Source of the DNA: Glomus cerebriforme
Lineage: Eukaryota > Glomeromycota > Glomeromycetes > Glomerales > Glomeraceae
Length of the DNA stretch: 21,139 nucleotides
Assembly (NCBI GenBank): GCA_003550305.1
Contig: QKYT01000556.1
Location: forward strand, 7,537 to 28,675
Direction: 5' to 3'
The translations under genes and the position numbers were made by a program. The notes beneath the pieces are model-generated. The model saw only the letters and a list, made by a program, of their open reading frames with translations. It was not told where the DNA came from and did not search any database. Below, piece after piece: positions 7,827 through 17,868 of the stretch. Within the stretch, counting starts at the first letter, position 1; the number at the start of each line of letters is the position of its first letter.

Positions 7827-10000
7827 GGCTGGGCAAAAAAAAATTTTAGATTCTTGTGACCAGCTGCCCCAGTTTTACAAAAATTCATGGATTCTTTTTT
7901 TATAGTAAATTTTTATCATGTAACTTTACATATTAAAAATCGCAAACAATATCAGATATAGCATCATCAACTTTTATTTTCTTAAAAATTTTACTATCAT
8001 CATCATGTTCACTACTCTCATCACCATTATCAGATTCACTTTGTTCAATATTTTCCTTTTCTGCTCTTGAATTTGCTAAAGCTTCAAAAGAATCACCACA
8101 TACATATTGAATGGTATCTAGATACCTTTCCAAAGAGGATATTTCAAAGGAAGACAATTTACTTTTGCTATATAGTACACGCCATTTTTTGCATTTACAA
8201 TATTTAATTACCAACCCAACATTTCTAATAAATTAGGACAAATCCTATTTGGTTCTTTTTTTTTGTTGTTGAGTTAATAAAGATGGTCTATATTGTTCTG
8301 TTGTAATTATACAATATACATCTGAAAATTGTCAATAACTAGTTTTATCAGTTACTGATGGATCAGGTAATAAATGAACTTAAGAAAAATCAAGTTCATC
8401 ACTCCTTATTGGCTTGCAAATATTACAATCCATTACACCACATTTTTTTATTTGAAAAAAATAATGTGATGTATAGCAATGATCATAAAATTCTTGTAAT
8501 CTAAATAAAAATTAATTATGATTTGGTAATTAATTTAGATTACATAAAAATAAATAAATAAAAATATTTACTTTTTCTTTAATATCTTTCTTTGTTCTAT
8601 CATCCATATCTAATGAATCTTTAATTTCTAATAAAGATTCCCATAAATTCCTAATTTCTTCTTCTGTTGCTGATTTATAAGTTAGAAATGGCTCAAATAA
8701 TCGTTCAAAAATACTCTCTATTAAGTTACTTATTTCCTGTAAACTATTGATTAATCCATCTTTTAATTGTGGATCATTTTTTTGAATGTGTACAAATTTT
8801 TTCCATTGAATTCATTGAATTACACTTTTTCATTAAATTTTCTAAATCTTCATCTATTTCATTATGCATTAATCCAATACTTTGCATACCAAAGTTTAAA
8901 ATTAATATTATATGTTCAACAGGATTTTTCCAAAAATTATCTGGTGGAATTCTAACAGCAATTAACGAATCCAAATCTAATTTTAAAAATAAAGCTATTA
9001 ATGCTACAAATTGAACATAAACATATGTAACTTGATAATCAGGTCTTCTATCAGTATTGATAAAATGATTCTTCAATTATAGCAGGAATATCACATAACA
9101 TTGTTATACTTGGAATTATATCACACTTAGTAAAATCATGATCTGCAATTGTTGTTCTCTTTTAACAGCTGAACTGGATATTCTGTTCACCTACTTTACA
9201 TCTATGTTTATCATCCATAAAAATTAACCATGAATTCACTTGTAAGAGTATTGCCATTTCTTTCTGATAACAAAACAAAGCACTAGCATAATGTAAATCT
9301 TCATAATCACAATGTAATTGTCTTACTTGTACTATAAATTTAACAGGAAGTTTACATGTAAATTGTAAACTATTTTTGTGTGTTGGATTTTTTGGCTAAC
9401 ATTGTAATCTAATCCATTGTATAGGTGGAATTGGTATATTTGGAGGACAAATTTTAAGAACTTGATCACAAAATCCTGAGTTGAAATTGTAACTGCAAGA
9501 TTTGAAACATATCATGTCTTCTTTCATTAACAACTAAATTTAAATTGAGCTGTTCTTTCTAAATATTTGAATAAATATTTCCAAAATGATTACATATTTT
9601 CCATACCGTTTGACAGTTTTATATGCATTACATTATAATTCTAATTTTTTCATCTCACTTGTTTAACTATTTTTAGTAAATTAATGATTTTTTGGCTCGA
9701 TTTTTTATTACAATTAGCAATAGCATAGTAACTAAATTCTTAAAAAAAGATTCTGTTAAAAATAAAAATAAAATTTATGAATCATTTATTAACTGAAAAG
9801 TTAGATATTTAATAGCAGAAAATAAAGATATTTTTACCTTAACTTTTGAATATAATCTATTGTTTTACTCAATAATTGGTTTTTTTTTTGAGTTTTAAAT
9901 TTATTAATAACAATAGGAATATCTGTAGTACAATTTGGTCACAATAGGTTTTAATAATCCTAAAGAATTAAGCAGCTAATAATTCCAATGCTGCATTGGC
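7827..10000 (-). mobile_element. DDE-like transposon remnant; right end not found
   Basis: The left terminus GGCTGGGCAAAAAAAAATTT with TAGATTCTTGTGAC (7827-7860) follows TAA and matches the MITE terminus at 5865 nearly base for base. The similarity continues inward for about 100 bp (CAGTTTTACAAAAATTCATG at 7871, and TATAGTAAATTTTTATCATG), which ties the two elements together. The encoded gene reads leftwards and ends about 100 bp from this terminus. The opposite terminus should carry the inverse repeat, but nothing convincing was seen between 9.9 and 10.2 kb; AATCTAAAAAAAAAG near 10098 is a very weak candidate. The given right boundary is therefore approximate. Confidence 0.7.
7933..9990 (-). 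pseudogene. DDE-transposase-like protein of the transposon, pseudogene
   Basis: Minus-strand segments appear in this order. IDYIQKLR (about 9862-9839) precedes an intron at 9753-9837. Then come NLVVNERRHDMFQ (about 9546-9505), CPPNIPIPPIQWIRLQ, KLPVKFIVQVRQLHCDYEDL, and IFMDDKHRCKVGE (about 9222-9184) with a candidate first Asp. HDFTKCDIIPSITMLCDIP follows, then NTDRRPDYQVTYVYVQF (9060-9005) with a second Asp, and NPVEHIILILNFGMQ (about 8930-8880), where NPVE would give the third acidic residue. After the intron at 8501-8571 come FFQIKKCGVMDCNICKP (paired Cys, zinc-binding-like) and CKCKKWRVLYSKSKL (about 8196-8150), ending acidic. The family is one I recall as uncharacterised in these fungi and in some marine animals; the transposase role is inferred. 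Frameshifts, stops and a probable deletion before the second Asp show it is dead. Confidence 0.7.
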
Positions 10001-10351
10001 TTTAAATATTTTATTATTATTCAATAGTTGGTAAAGGAGTAATAACCAAGTGTAAAGGAATAGTTGATAAAAAAAGAAATAATTAGTAGTGATAAAATCT
10101 AAAAAAAAAGAAAAAGGTTATCCTATGATCACTCAGATAAATGAATTATTAAATTACTAGGCTGATTTCATGCTCATTTGCGCTTACTCAGGCACATATA
10201 CCAGATTTCATCTAGATTTACAAAGAATCCCGACAAATACAAATATATTTGGAAAACCTTAGACATATATGTGTGTGAGCAGACCCATAAACTCGATCAT
10301 AAAAAATGCCTTCATTACAATTAAACAATAACTCACCTTTTCTCAGAATTA
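10001..10351. other. Intergenic sequence, nothing identified
   Basis: Contains weak leftward coding-like residues close to 10.0 kb that may be the lost N-terminus of the transposon gene, then non-coding DNA. No terminus, RNA or gene could be supported. Confidence 0.4.
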
Positions 10352-10429
10352 ATGCCCATCTTCTTGTTTGTTTAAAGAAAGAAAAAAATTATGTCCATCG
10401 CCTTGTTTAATAAAGTGAAAAAAAAATTA
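10352..10429. repeat. Two-copy 39-bp tandem repeat
   Basis: ATGCCCATCTTCTTGTTTGT (10352) and ATGTCCATCGCCTTGTTTAA (10391) begin adjacent 39-bp units, both ending in a long A run and TT. Divergence is modest, so the duplication is not very recent. Confidence 0.7.
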
Positions 10430-11714
10430 TAAAAAGAATAAAAAAAAAATAAATGCTTAAATAATTCATGGGAATAAAAAAAATTATTTTAAAAAGGAAT
10501 TGGAATACATTTTATATATACCTCTCAAATATTTTCCTACTACTCCCATTGATTCTCTGTTACATTCTACTATTGTCACCTTTATCTGTTATGTATTGCT
10601 CTTTTCTTTAACACCGAATCATATAGTACTCAATTGGACTTCATTTGTCCCTCTCTTTCCTTTTCCATATTGCCGCATCATGTTCTCTTATCCATTATCT
10701 TCATTTTTTCTTCTACCCTTTCACTCATTCCCATAATTCCTCCTTCTTTTCCTGACGGTTCCATATTTTTTTTAGTATAAGTTGTCTTGACAATAAAATT
10801 TGTACTTTAAAGTCAAAATAAAATTATTTGTCAGCCGAATTTGTGAAAGTTTTTAGCTTATTAAACAACTGCTTTCAGTTATCCAGGTGAAATACATAAA
10901 TATAATCAAGGTTAAGGAGATTGTTGAGAGATAATAAATGAAATATTTTTAATGGGAAGTACGGTATAAAAATTTTAATAAAATTCTTTTTTTTAAAAAA
11001 TATCCGAAAAAAGGTCTCTTTTTATATCTTTTGAGCATAGTATAAAATATGACTCATTATTTCTTATCTTTATCATAAAATTTGATATTTTATGTGTACA
11101 ATGTGCAACGAGTAACTATATTCAATATCATTATTTGCAATCTGAGTCATTATAAAAAAATTTTCAGTCTGTTACGGGTCGGGTTGATCCTATTTGATTA
11201 TTTGTGGGACTAACTCTTGGATGACGTAATCCTTGGTAAATTTTGGCATTTTGACGAATTAATATTAATAAATATCAATAATCACATGAAAAAAAAGAAA
11301 TAATTTATTTTCATACACTAAAATCCTCATTATGAACATATAAATATCAATCTTACTATGTGATTTGATCACTAAAAAAATCGCCTTATAAATTTGTATT
11401 ACAAGGTGAAATAGTATTCAAACCTTCGGTACGTCACTTCTTTTGTGTAGACAATTATTAACACTAAACAACATTTATAATTTTTCTCACTCTCAATTTC
11501 AAGATTGATACTTTCAATAATATTTCACTATTAATATCTGGCAACATTAAATCTTTATTTAAATTAACTTATTATATAATTAATCATATGCTACTATTCG
11601 TCTTATAATTTTTATTAAATCATATCATATACTAAAAGATATAGTATATAAATTAGGAAAATTAATTAATTAATTTTAATATGGTTCCTAAACGAGAACC
11701 AATGTTATATTAAT
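10430..11714. other. Intergenic region 3' of the kelch gene
   Basis: An open plus-strand frame at 10500-10736 is a pyrimidine-rich, low-information frame without family resemblance and is not called as a gene. CAGTCTGTTACGGGTCGGGT at 11165 looks like a GC-rich transposon end (hAT ends often start CAGTG/CAGTC), but no partner was found. Close to the gene, GGTTC and GAACC (11682-11699) form a small stem that could sit in its 3' UTR. Otherwise AT-rich. Confidence 0.4.
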
Positions 11715-13306
11715 TTAAAAAATAAATTCTCTGCTTATTATTGCAATAATCCATATATAAATAACCAATTTTATACTATACAAATTGTAATAGTATATTT
11801 TATTGGCATTACTATGAATTACTACACCTGGCTGTGGAGGTGAGGATTCATTTGGATCTTTTACTAATGGGATCATACCCGTATTACTAATCCATTCATA
11901 ATTGCCATTTGCCAAACTGACCACGTTCATCACCCGGTTATCAGATGATGATGGATACGAACCTTTTTTAAAGAGAGTGAGTTAATAAATACTAAAAATT
12001 TTATCAAATAATGCTTTAATAAACTTACAAAATGAAAAAATCATCCAATCTTGATAAATATCTACCGCACCAACAACAACAAGGGGAAGGACAACGCTAT
12101 TAGATGGGTCTAAAATATCATGTACAGACCATGAAAATGAAGAAGTATCTAATTCATTCATTTTATTCGTAAAAGTATCAATGCACAGAATTTTTTCATT
12201 ATCTATTTACAAATAAAAAGATTGTAAATATTTTAAAAAAGTGTTAGATGTAATTTATTAAAAGAATTTTAATATTTTACTTACAAAGTTTTCCATTTGA
12301 ACATTCGAAACCAAATTCAATATTGCCTGTTATCGTCTAAATAATATTAGCAGAATGCATTAGAGAAAATAAATATGCCAGTTACAAAGTTCAATAACCT
12401 TAAATTGCACAAACCTGGTTATACCATGTTCCTTTTGTAGTATCATAAATGGTAGCGACATTCTGATCCTATTTTAATGAAAAATAAATCATCATCCAAA
12501 ATTTTCATATCAAGCATTCAATGTAAAGTTAAATACTTACGTATACACCTGCGAGAAAAATGATACGACCATCTGATAATATTACAGCTGTATCTGGGTT
12601 AATGACAGATCTTGGAGGTTTGACGAGGGACCTACAGATTATTATTAGACAAGAAAACATCTGAAGAATTAATGTCAAGTCATTCCATAAATTATTTCTA
12701 CGAATAAAATTTCTTACCAGTCAGAATTGACAGTATTAAATATGTATAAATTTTCATCTCCATTATTAACACCACCAACCTTAATAGGAGTAAACCACAT
12801 ATATATCAATCCATTTTTATCCACAACAGTGAGAGGATTACCCATACCAGGAGAGAATTCAGGATTTTTCGTTTCATTACGATTAATAAACTTGTAGGAT
12901 ACAGGGTTAGGACCAATATCAATTCTGAGAAAGTTAGACTAAAAAATTGATGATTAATTATAAATTATTATACGGCAAAACTAGAGCCCAATGATATAAT
13001 TATTCTCACTTCTTCATTCGTCACAAATATAAAAGCAGTTTGACCAATGACAACAGATCCTCCAACTAAGTATGGATATAAGTTTGGCAAATTATTTTGG
13101 ACAAGTTGAAAGGGTGGATCCGTAAGTTGGAATGGACCCTGACCAAGTTCGAGATAGAAAAGGTCGGTAGCATAATCACCTCCAGTATAAAACAACCTAT
13201 CACCAATAAGAAAGCTGGCAGCATTCGTTCTGTATGTTGGAGAATAATACGCAGCCATTACACTCGTGAGGGCGAGTGAAATAATGAGAATTGAAGTTAT
13301 AAACAT
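11715..13306 (-). CDS. Secreted kelch/galactose-oxidase-like beta-propeller protein
   Basis: The model is seven exons: 13306-13010, 12938-12718, 12631-12541, 12468-12415, 12336-12285, 12202-12029 and 11962-11715. All six introns are GT..AG, 54-86 bp or so, and the summed length (1137 bp) gives an uninterrupted 378 residues. Residues 1-18 are a clear signal peptide (MFITSILIISLALTSVMA). Kelch-type blades follow: RTNAASFLIGDRLFYTGG (26-43), NPDTAVILSDGRIIFLAGVY (184-203) and VATIYDTTKGTWYNQ (207-221), the usual 'display GG then Y/D..W' pattern. An Asn glycosylation sequon (NET) lies near residue 120. The C-terminus is hydrophobic (LVIYIWIIAII, about 362-372) with a short basic/aromatic tail, suggesting membrane anchoring. 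Kelch propellers mediate binding; no galactose oxidase copper residues could be assigned, so no enzyme activity is claimed. A different last splice is possible. Confidence 0.85.
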
Positions 13307-14070
13307 GATGAATTGCTAATGAAGATGCAACAAGAAAAAAAAAGTAAAAAATTATCATTTTATAACTATTTTATTTACATTACACCGCGGTATAAGAACA
13401 ATTGTACGGTTTTATTAATGGTAGTACATAATTTATAAATTTGTAAACAAATTCAAAAAAGGGGATTGTCACATCGTATGATTTATGTGGCGTATTAAAA
13501 AAGACACAAAGGTACCACCGCACTTGGACAATTCACCGATTATATTAAACTGATTATTCTAGAGATTTTTTTTTTTATTAAAGTCGTGGGTTCTTTTTAA
13601 TTTTTTTTTTATGATAATTGATAGACTTAAATTTTGAAACGAAAATCATGTATTTAAGGATGTTGCTAGTCTAAAAAATTTGATTTTTGAAAAGATATTT
13701 AGTTGCAAATTGAAAATAATTATTTTCTTTTATCAAAATTTTAAACCTAAAATATTAACCACATTTTTTTAATGAAATATGAATAATATAAAAAGAAACA
13801 AATAAGTTGAATTGGGATAAATACTGTATATCTTAATAGTAGTGAGTTTCTGACCTTTTTCGACTCTGCAGTGTGACAATATAGGAGGGATTTGGTTAAT
13901 TAATTAATAGTAATACGAAAATAAATAAAAAATTTCAATTAAAAAATTCATTATAAAATTTCACTGCGTTAATTTCACTTAATAATGTAATAATATTATA
14001 TTAATACAATAAAGATTTATACGGTAATAATGATATTTTACGTTTCTAAAAGTAGTTTTATTTTATATTA
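13307..14070. other. Upstream region of the kelch gene, AT-rich
   Basis: This holds the promoter of the leftward kelch gene. No specific site could be assigned. ACCGCGGT (13383-13390) is a short GC-rich palindrome in otherwise AT-rich DNA. TTAATTAATTAA lies near 13898. No gene is seen. Confidence 0.4.
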
Positions 14071-14286
14071 ATGCATTTAAATACTATAATAGTTAAAGAA
14101 ATTATTTTATTAAAAGAATATAATATAATTTTTCGGGTGGTTAAATATTCTACATTAGATGAGCGAAAAAATGATGTGTGTGCGGGTGGGTATATAGATT
14201 TGTATAGATTAAAGGATAATATCTTAGAGTTTGCAAGAACTTATTTACAAGTCTTATTAAACACGGTTATACTATCAGCGAAATAG
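14071..14286 (+). CDS. Unrecognised small ORF, 71 aa
   Basis: The ATG-to-TAG frame encodes 71 residues with mixed charged and hydrophobic composition, including DERKNDVCAGGYIDLYRLKD followed by NILEFARTYLQVLL. It is richer in G and codes less repetitively than chance frames around it, which weakly favours a real exon. It has no recognisable domain, no signal peptide and no neighbour in an obvious relation. It could also be a fragment of a decayed gene. A TATATTAAT sequence precedes the ATG at about 14063. Confidence 0.3.
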   Translation: MHLNTIIVKEIILLKEYNIIFRVVKYSTLDERKNDVCAGGYIDLYRLKDNILEFARTYLQVLLNTVILSAK

Positions 14287-14767
14287 AAATTAAAATTTAA
14301 CGCGTGCAAAAATTTATTTATTTAAATTCAGGTTGAAAATTTAACTCGTTTTATTAACCATTAATATATTTTTATTCAAAAAATAAAATAAAATAAAATT
14401 CGGCAGTATTATTTGATTTTTAATAATCAAAAAAAAAAAAAAATTTTATATAGCGTAATTTCAGGCATCATTTCAATTCTTTTGTCCTGTTGGTCTATTT
14501 TAAATAAAATTTTAAACATATCATTAATAAAAATATCCTATTAAATGTTTACAATTAACCAATACCTTTAAGAATTTCAAGTTATTTCTTCTATTGTATT
14601 AATAAGCCGTTCATATAATTTCTCACAAACTTGTAAGTCATTATCAAGTGAACAATCATCACCTTCAACGTTTTAACAAATAATAAAGAAAAACATCTCT
14701 TGGATTCGTTCCAACGATGAAAATAAACAATTTAAATAATTTTTGATCAAGAAGGATAGCTTAAGAA
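14287..14767. other. AT-rich intergenic sequence
   Basis: Contains a 13-A run at about 14430 and no reading frame or repeat that could be supported. Confidence 0.5.
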
Positions 14768-14901
14768 CTACGGCCCTACCAATATTGGATTTATTAGAAG
14801 TGTACTATGCTCCTCCCTTCGCATAGCACCATGCCGGTCCACAACCAACCAGCTATACCGTGAGACTGCAGTGAGTGCGAATATGAGTCTGTGCTGGTGG
14901 G
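14768..14901. other. GC-richer structured island, faintly 5S rRNA-like
   Basis: This 134-bp stretch stands out in base composition. It starts CTACGGCCCTACCA, similar to the 5' end of many 5S rRNAs (CTACGGCCATACCA), and near its end has ACTGCAGTGAGTG and GTGCTGGTGGG, similar in order to the 5S 3' half. The middle does not match, and it is about 15 nt too long. An internal stem GTACTATGC / GCATAGCAC (14802-14810 and 14821-14829, one mismatch, 10-nt loop) is clear. It may be a 5S-derived repeat or chance; I cannot decide. Confidence 0.2.
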
Positions 14902-15638
14902 ATTATTTATTTCGGAAATCTAGTGTAGAAAAAGAGTATTGGTGTGAAAATCTCGTAATTAGCAATAGTGATAGGAAAAAAAAACAAGTAGTATAGAAAT
15001 TTACAAAATACCTGAGAGCAAAGAAATAATTTGACGCTGAGACTCGCCTAGGATTCGCGTACTCTCTTCCTCTTTAATATTATCATTTGTTGTGATGCAA
15101 AGTTTGTTTTATCATTGGTTTTCTTTTGTGAATGCTAATAAATTCCTCAGGAATTCTGTACATTAACTTGCAAGCTCAGAAGTTAGAACTTCATTTTTAG
15201 TCGGTACATAGACTAGCATAATCTATACAGTTTTTATGATATTACGTTCAGCTTAGGTGGAAAATATCATTATTTTTTTCCAGAAAGATGCATGGAATTT
15301 ACCTTTGGCTGGATTTCTAGATATAAACTATGATTGGTTTACGATGATAACAAAAAAAAAGTAAACTAATGTGTAAAATTTCATACGGAAATGCTAAATG
15401 TACAGTATATAATAGAAAAGTATTAATGTCAAATCTATTGGCTAAAAAAATAACAATAATAATGTTTTGCACATAAAATACATAATACGTAAACTTTTTT
15501 CTTGGTAAAATTTCGTGGTCCTTCATGTAGTACAATGTAACCATCATAAATTAGTCAATCCGCACGACTGGTTTTTTGATACATCATTAGATTTTTCATC
15601 TCGATTCGTAAATACATTATCTTTTTGTACATTCATTA
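14902..15638. other. Intergenic sequence, no supported gene
   Basis: A minus-strand frame at 15317-15547 (76 codons) is hydrophobic and AT-driven, and nothing supports expression. No repeats or RNAs recognised. Confidence 0.4.
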
Positions 15639-15766
15639 AATTTTGAATATCCGCGATTTTTTGCTTATATTTATTATTAATAAATACACACTGAACTTTA
15701 ATACATAATTGGAATTTTGAACATCCGTTATTCGCATAAATTTTTTACTTATATTTAAACTTCACA
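15639..15766 (+). promoter_or_regulatory. Promoter-proximal direct repeat and TATA-like box of the 351-aa gene
   Basis: AATTTTGAATATCCG (15639-15653) and AATTTTGAACATCCG (15713-15727) are direct repeats 74 bp apart, each followed by a T-rich stretch and CTTATATTTA. The second TATATTTAAA lies about 15 bp before the ATG at 15767. A duplicated promoter block is a plausible reading; binding factors are unknown. Confidence 0.45.
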
Positions 15767-17037
15767 ATGAACAACTCTACCTCTACAAACTCTTCTGGTC
15801 TTCACGTCATATCCTTATCTAAGAAAGACATGGACACTAAACAAGGTAAACTTTTAGCTGTTTTATTGCGAAAAACAAGAAATTTTCTAAGTACTTTTCA
15901 TTTTTAGATCTGGAAATGCATGGAGAATATGGCGAAGAGGAACGAGGAGTCAAAAGAAATTTACAACCAGTACTTTCTTCCATACAGGTAAGACTCAAAA
16001 GTTTAAGAACGGATAATTGGATATTGAAGTTTGCTCTTTGATTCATATCAGGGAGGACAAGCAAGTTCTTTTCCCTACCGACATCTATGGACAACCAAGA
16101 TCAATAATGATAAAGAAAGATGGGATCCCATTTACAATAGCGACCCCATGGGATGCTATTTGCCATCTATATACGATCAATTTTCAGCAAAAAAAGAAGA
16201 ATCCAAAAAATTTGATAATGAGTATGAATCAAGTGGCTACTCGAATTCAACATCTAAATCAAATTGCCTATTGGATAACCACACTGGAACCCAAAAGCAG
16301 GTACTTATGAAAAATATTCTGGAAAAAATCTGATAAATAATCATTTAAAATATCTGACGTGTAATCAATTTATTGAAAAATTTTTATAGAGGGACCGGAA
16401 GGTGTCCGACAACAATCAATGTTTCCTGGAAAACAAGCCAGCAAAAAATAATCAATACCGTATTTGGAGCATCAATTACAACTCCCGAGGAATGGTACAG
16501 AGATTACTTAATCAGAATCCGACAAAAGAACGAGATGATCGGCAGATATCTATTTCCTCGATATCAGGATGGGAACGTGATATTAAGCAGAGAACCTTGG
16601 GAATTTGGAAATTGTGCGGAAGTCAATCCATGGATTCGACTATCTCGGTGGAGGTCGGATCTTCCAATAAAATCTTACACCATAAAAGTACAGAACCAAG
16701 AAGTAATGCAACCATGCAAAAATTGCCAGAGTTGTCTGAGATAACCAAGATGATAAAACAATTAAAGAATAGTAAACCATATGGAATTCATGAAACTACG
16801 GATGAAGAGGTATTGGACTCAGAACTTAGAACATATTTACATAAATCGTTCGGTATTAGTGGCGTTCATCCAGTGTTTGTAGATGATTCCAGAATGGTCA
16901 TTTGGATGTTAGATGATTGTGACAATATGTTTCGATGGAATGAAATGGAACAAAGCATGGACTATTTGGGAATGAATCTAAAGGAAGGTCTTGCAAATCT
17001 TCTTTACCATCCAGAGAAGATATATAACATGCAATGA
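15767..17037 (+). CDS. Four-exon gene, 351-aa protein of unknown function
   Basis: Exons 15767-15845, 15908-15987, 16052-16300 and 16390-17037 are separated by GT..AG introns of 62, 64 and 89 bp. They sum to 1056 bp, an uninterrupted 351 residues plus TGA. The start was chosen because it is the first ATG in phase and follows a TATA-like box. Residues 1-247 are polar, rich in Ser, Asn and Lys, and probably disordered, with no signal peptide or membrane span. Residues 248-351 look like a folded domain: a Leu/Ile-rich helix (ITKMIKQLKN), GISGVHPVFVDDSRMVIWML, an acidic-aromatic segment DDCDNMFRWNEMEQSMDY, and NLKEGLANLLYHPEKI. I do not recognise the family and no catalytic motif is obvious. AATAAA at 17088-17093 fits a polyadenylation signal. 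Confidence 0.8.
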
Positions 17038-17162
17038 GCTTGAGGGATGAGCCGGTAAAAGCGTATACATGGGATCTGCAAAAATAGAATAAAATAATAA
17101 TATAATTGCTAAAAATTTTAGTAGCTTAAATTTATAATTAATTTTTTTATGCTGTAATATAC

Positions 17163-17251
17163 TTTATCGGGCATTTACTATTTGATGATTTATGATAGTA
17201 CAACCAGTTACTATGCATAATAAAAGTTTAATAAAGACTAAGCCCGATAAA
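17163..17251. repeat. Perfect 10-bp inverted repeat TTTATCGGGC/GCCCGATAAA
   Basis: The arms lie at 17163-17172 and 17242-17251, separated by 69 bp. GC content of the arms makes chance unlikely in this background. It may be the termini of a very small element, or the outer part of the adjacent foldback element. Confidence 0.65.
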
Positions 17252-17421
17252 ACAGTTACTCAGCACTACGTGACCTCGTAACTGCGGCACTATCGTGCCT
17301 TACATGTATTTACATAAGAATATGATCAGTAAAATTTGCTGAGCGCAGCTCAGCAAATTTCACCAATCATATTGCTTATTGCAAATACAACAGTTACTCG
17401 GCACTTCGTGCCGAGTAACTA
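17252..17421. mobile_element. 170-bp foldback element built from nested hairpins
   Basis: The centre is a perfect 13-bp stem AAATTTGCTGAGC (17332-17344) and GCTCAGCAAATTT (17348-17360) with a 3-nt loop. Outward, TGTATTTACATAAGAATATGAT (left) pairs imperfectly with the complement of ATCATATTGCTTATTGCAAATACA (right). Each outer end is itself a hairpin. The right one is perfect, GTTACTCGGCAC (17393-17404) and GTGCCGAGTAAC (17408-17419); the left (17253-17282, beginning GTTACTCAGCAC) is a decayed copy. It is non-coding. A MITE-like foldback transposon is the best reading; a structured 3' RNA is an alternative, since it follows the 351-aa gene. Confidence 0.75.
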
Positions 17422-17868
17422 TTAAGTATTTGTAAAACGAAATAAATAATGTTTTACTCTCATGGGTTTTAATTCAATAAAACCTTTCATTATGTATTTT
17501 GTTTTTATTTATAATCATATCTATGTAAACACTTAAGCAAGCGAAATAAGTGATGATAAGAGAGGGGGTAGAGGGGGACACGGATCTTAGGCCATATGAT
17601 GTGATATTTCTATAACATTACTAACCACAAAATTCACACGTATCACATGTTAATTATCTATGTGTTCAAGACGAGCTCTAGCTCTGGAAAACAAAGGAAT
17701 TGTGATTAACACCCTCTTATAAACAACAGATTTCGAATAATTTATTACATTTTACTTTGTAAAATAAAGATCTATACAGTATCTATAAAATTTTCGCTAT
17801 CTCGCAAGTGAGCTTCCCAAGATTAAAAAATTTCGATAAATTTGGAGATTAGAAACTGAGCAAAAAAT
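17422..17868. other. Intergenic sequence with a G-rich patch
   Basis: GAGGGGGTAGAGGGGGACACGG near 17560-17582 is locally G-rich, with only two long G runs. Nothing else was recognised. Confidence 0.4.

Noticed and set aside
8767..9014. Two plus-strand open frames
   Set aside because: Antisense of the transposon protein segment containing NPVE; shadows.
10500..10736. Plus-strand open frame of 78 codons
   Set aside because: Pyrimidine-rich, low-information frame with F, P, L and S runs; no family, splice or start support.
13097..13279. Plus-strand open frame opposite kelch exon 1
   Set aside because: Antisense shadow of a clear signal-peptide-bearing exon.
14795..14840. HDV-like ribozyme on the minus strand (ACCGGCATGGTGCTATGC resembles the start of HDV ribozymes)
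   Set aside because: The following GTGCTATGC closes directly on GCATAGTAC as a simple hairpin. There is no downstream strand to form P1 and no P1.1/P3 arrangement.
15317..15547. Minus-strand open frame of 76 codons
   Set aside because: Hydrophobic, AT-driven composition with no domain, splice or neighbour support.
15837..16094. Minus-strand open frame of 85 codons
   Set aside because: Antisense across introns and exons of the 351-aa gene.
16373..16744. Overlapping open frame of 123 codons inside exon 4 of the 351-aa gene
   Set aside because: It starts inside intron 3 and is out of frame with the clean four-exon model; a shadow frame. The same applies to the frames at 16017 and 16031 in the other phases.
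17556..17584. G-quadruplex
   Set aside because: Only two runs of five G; four runs are needed for an intramolecular quadruplex.
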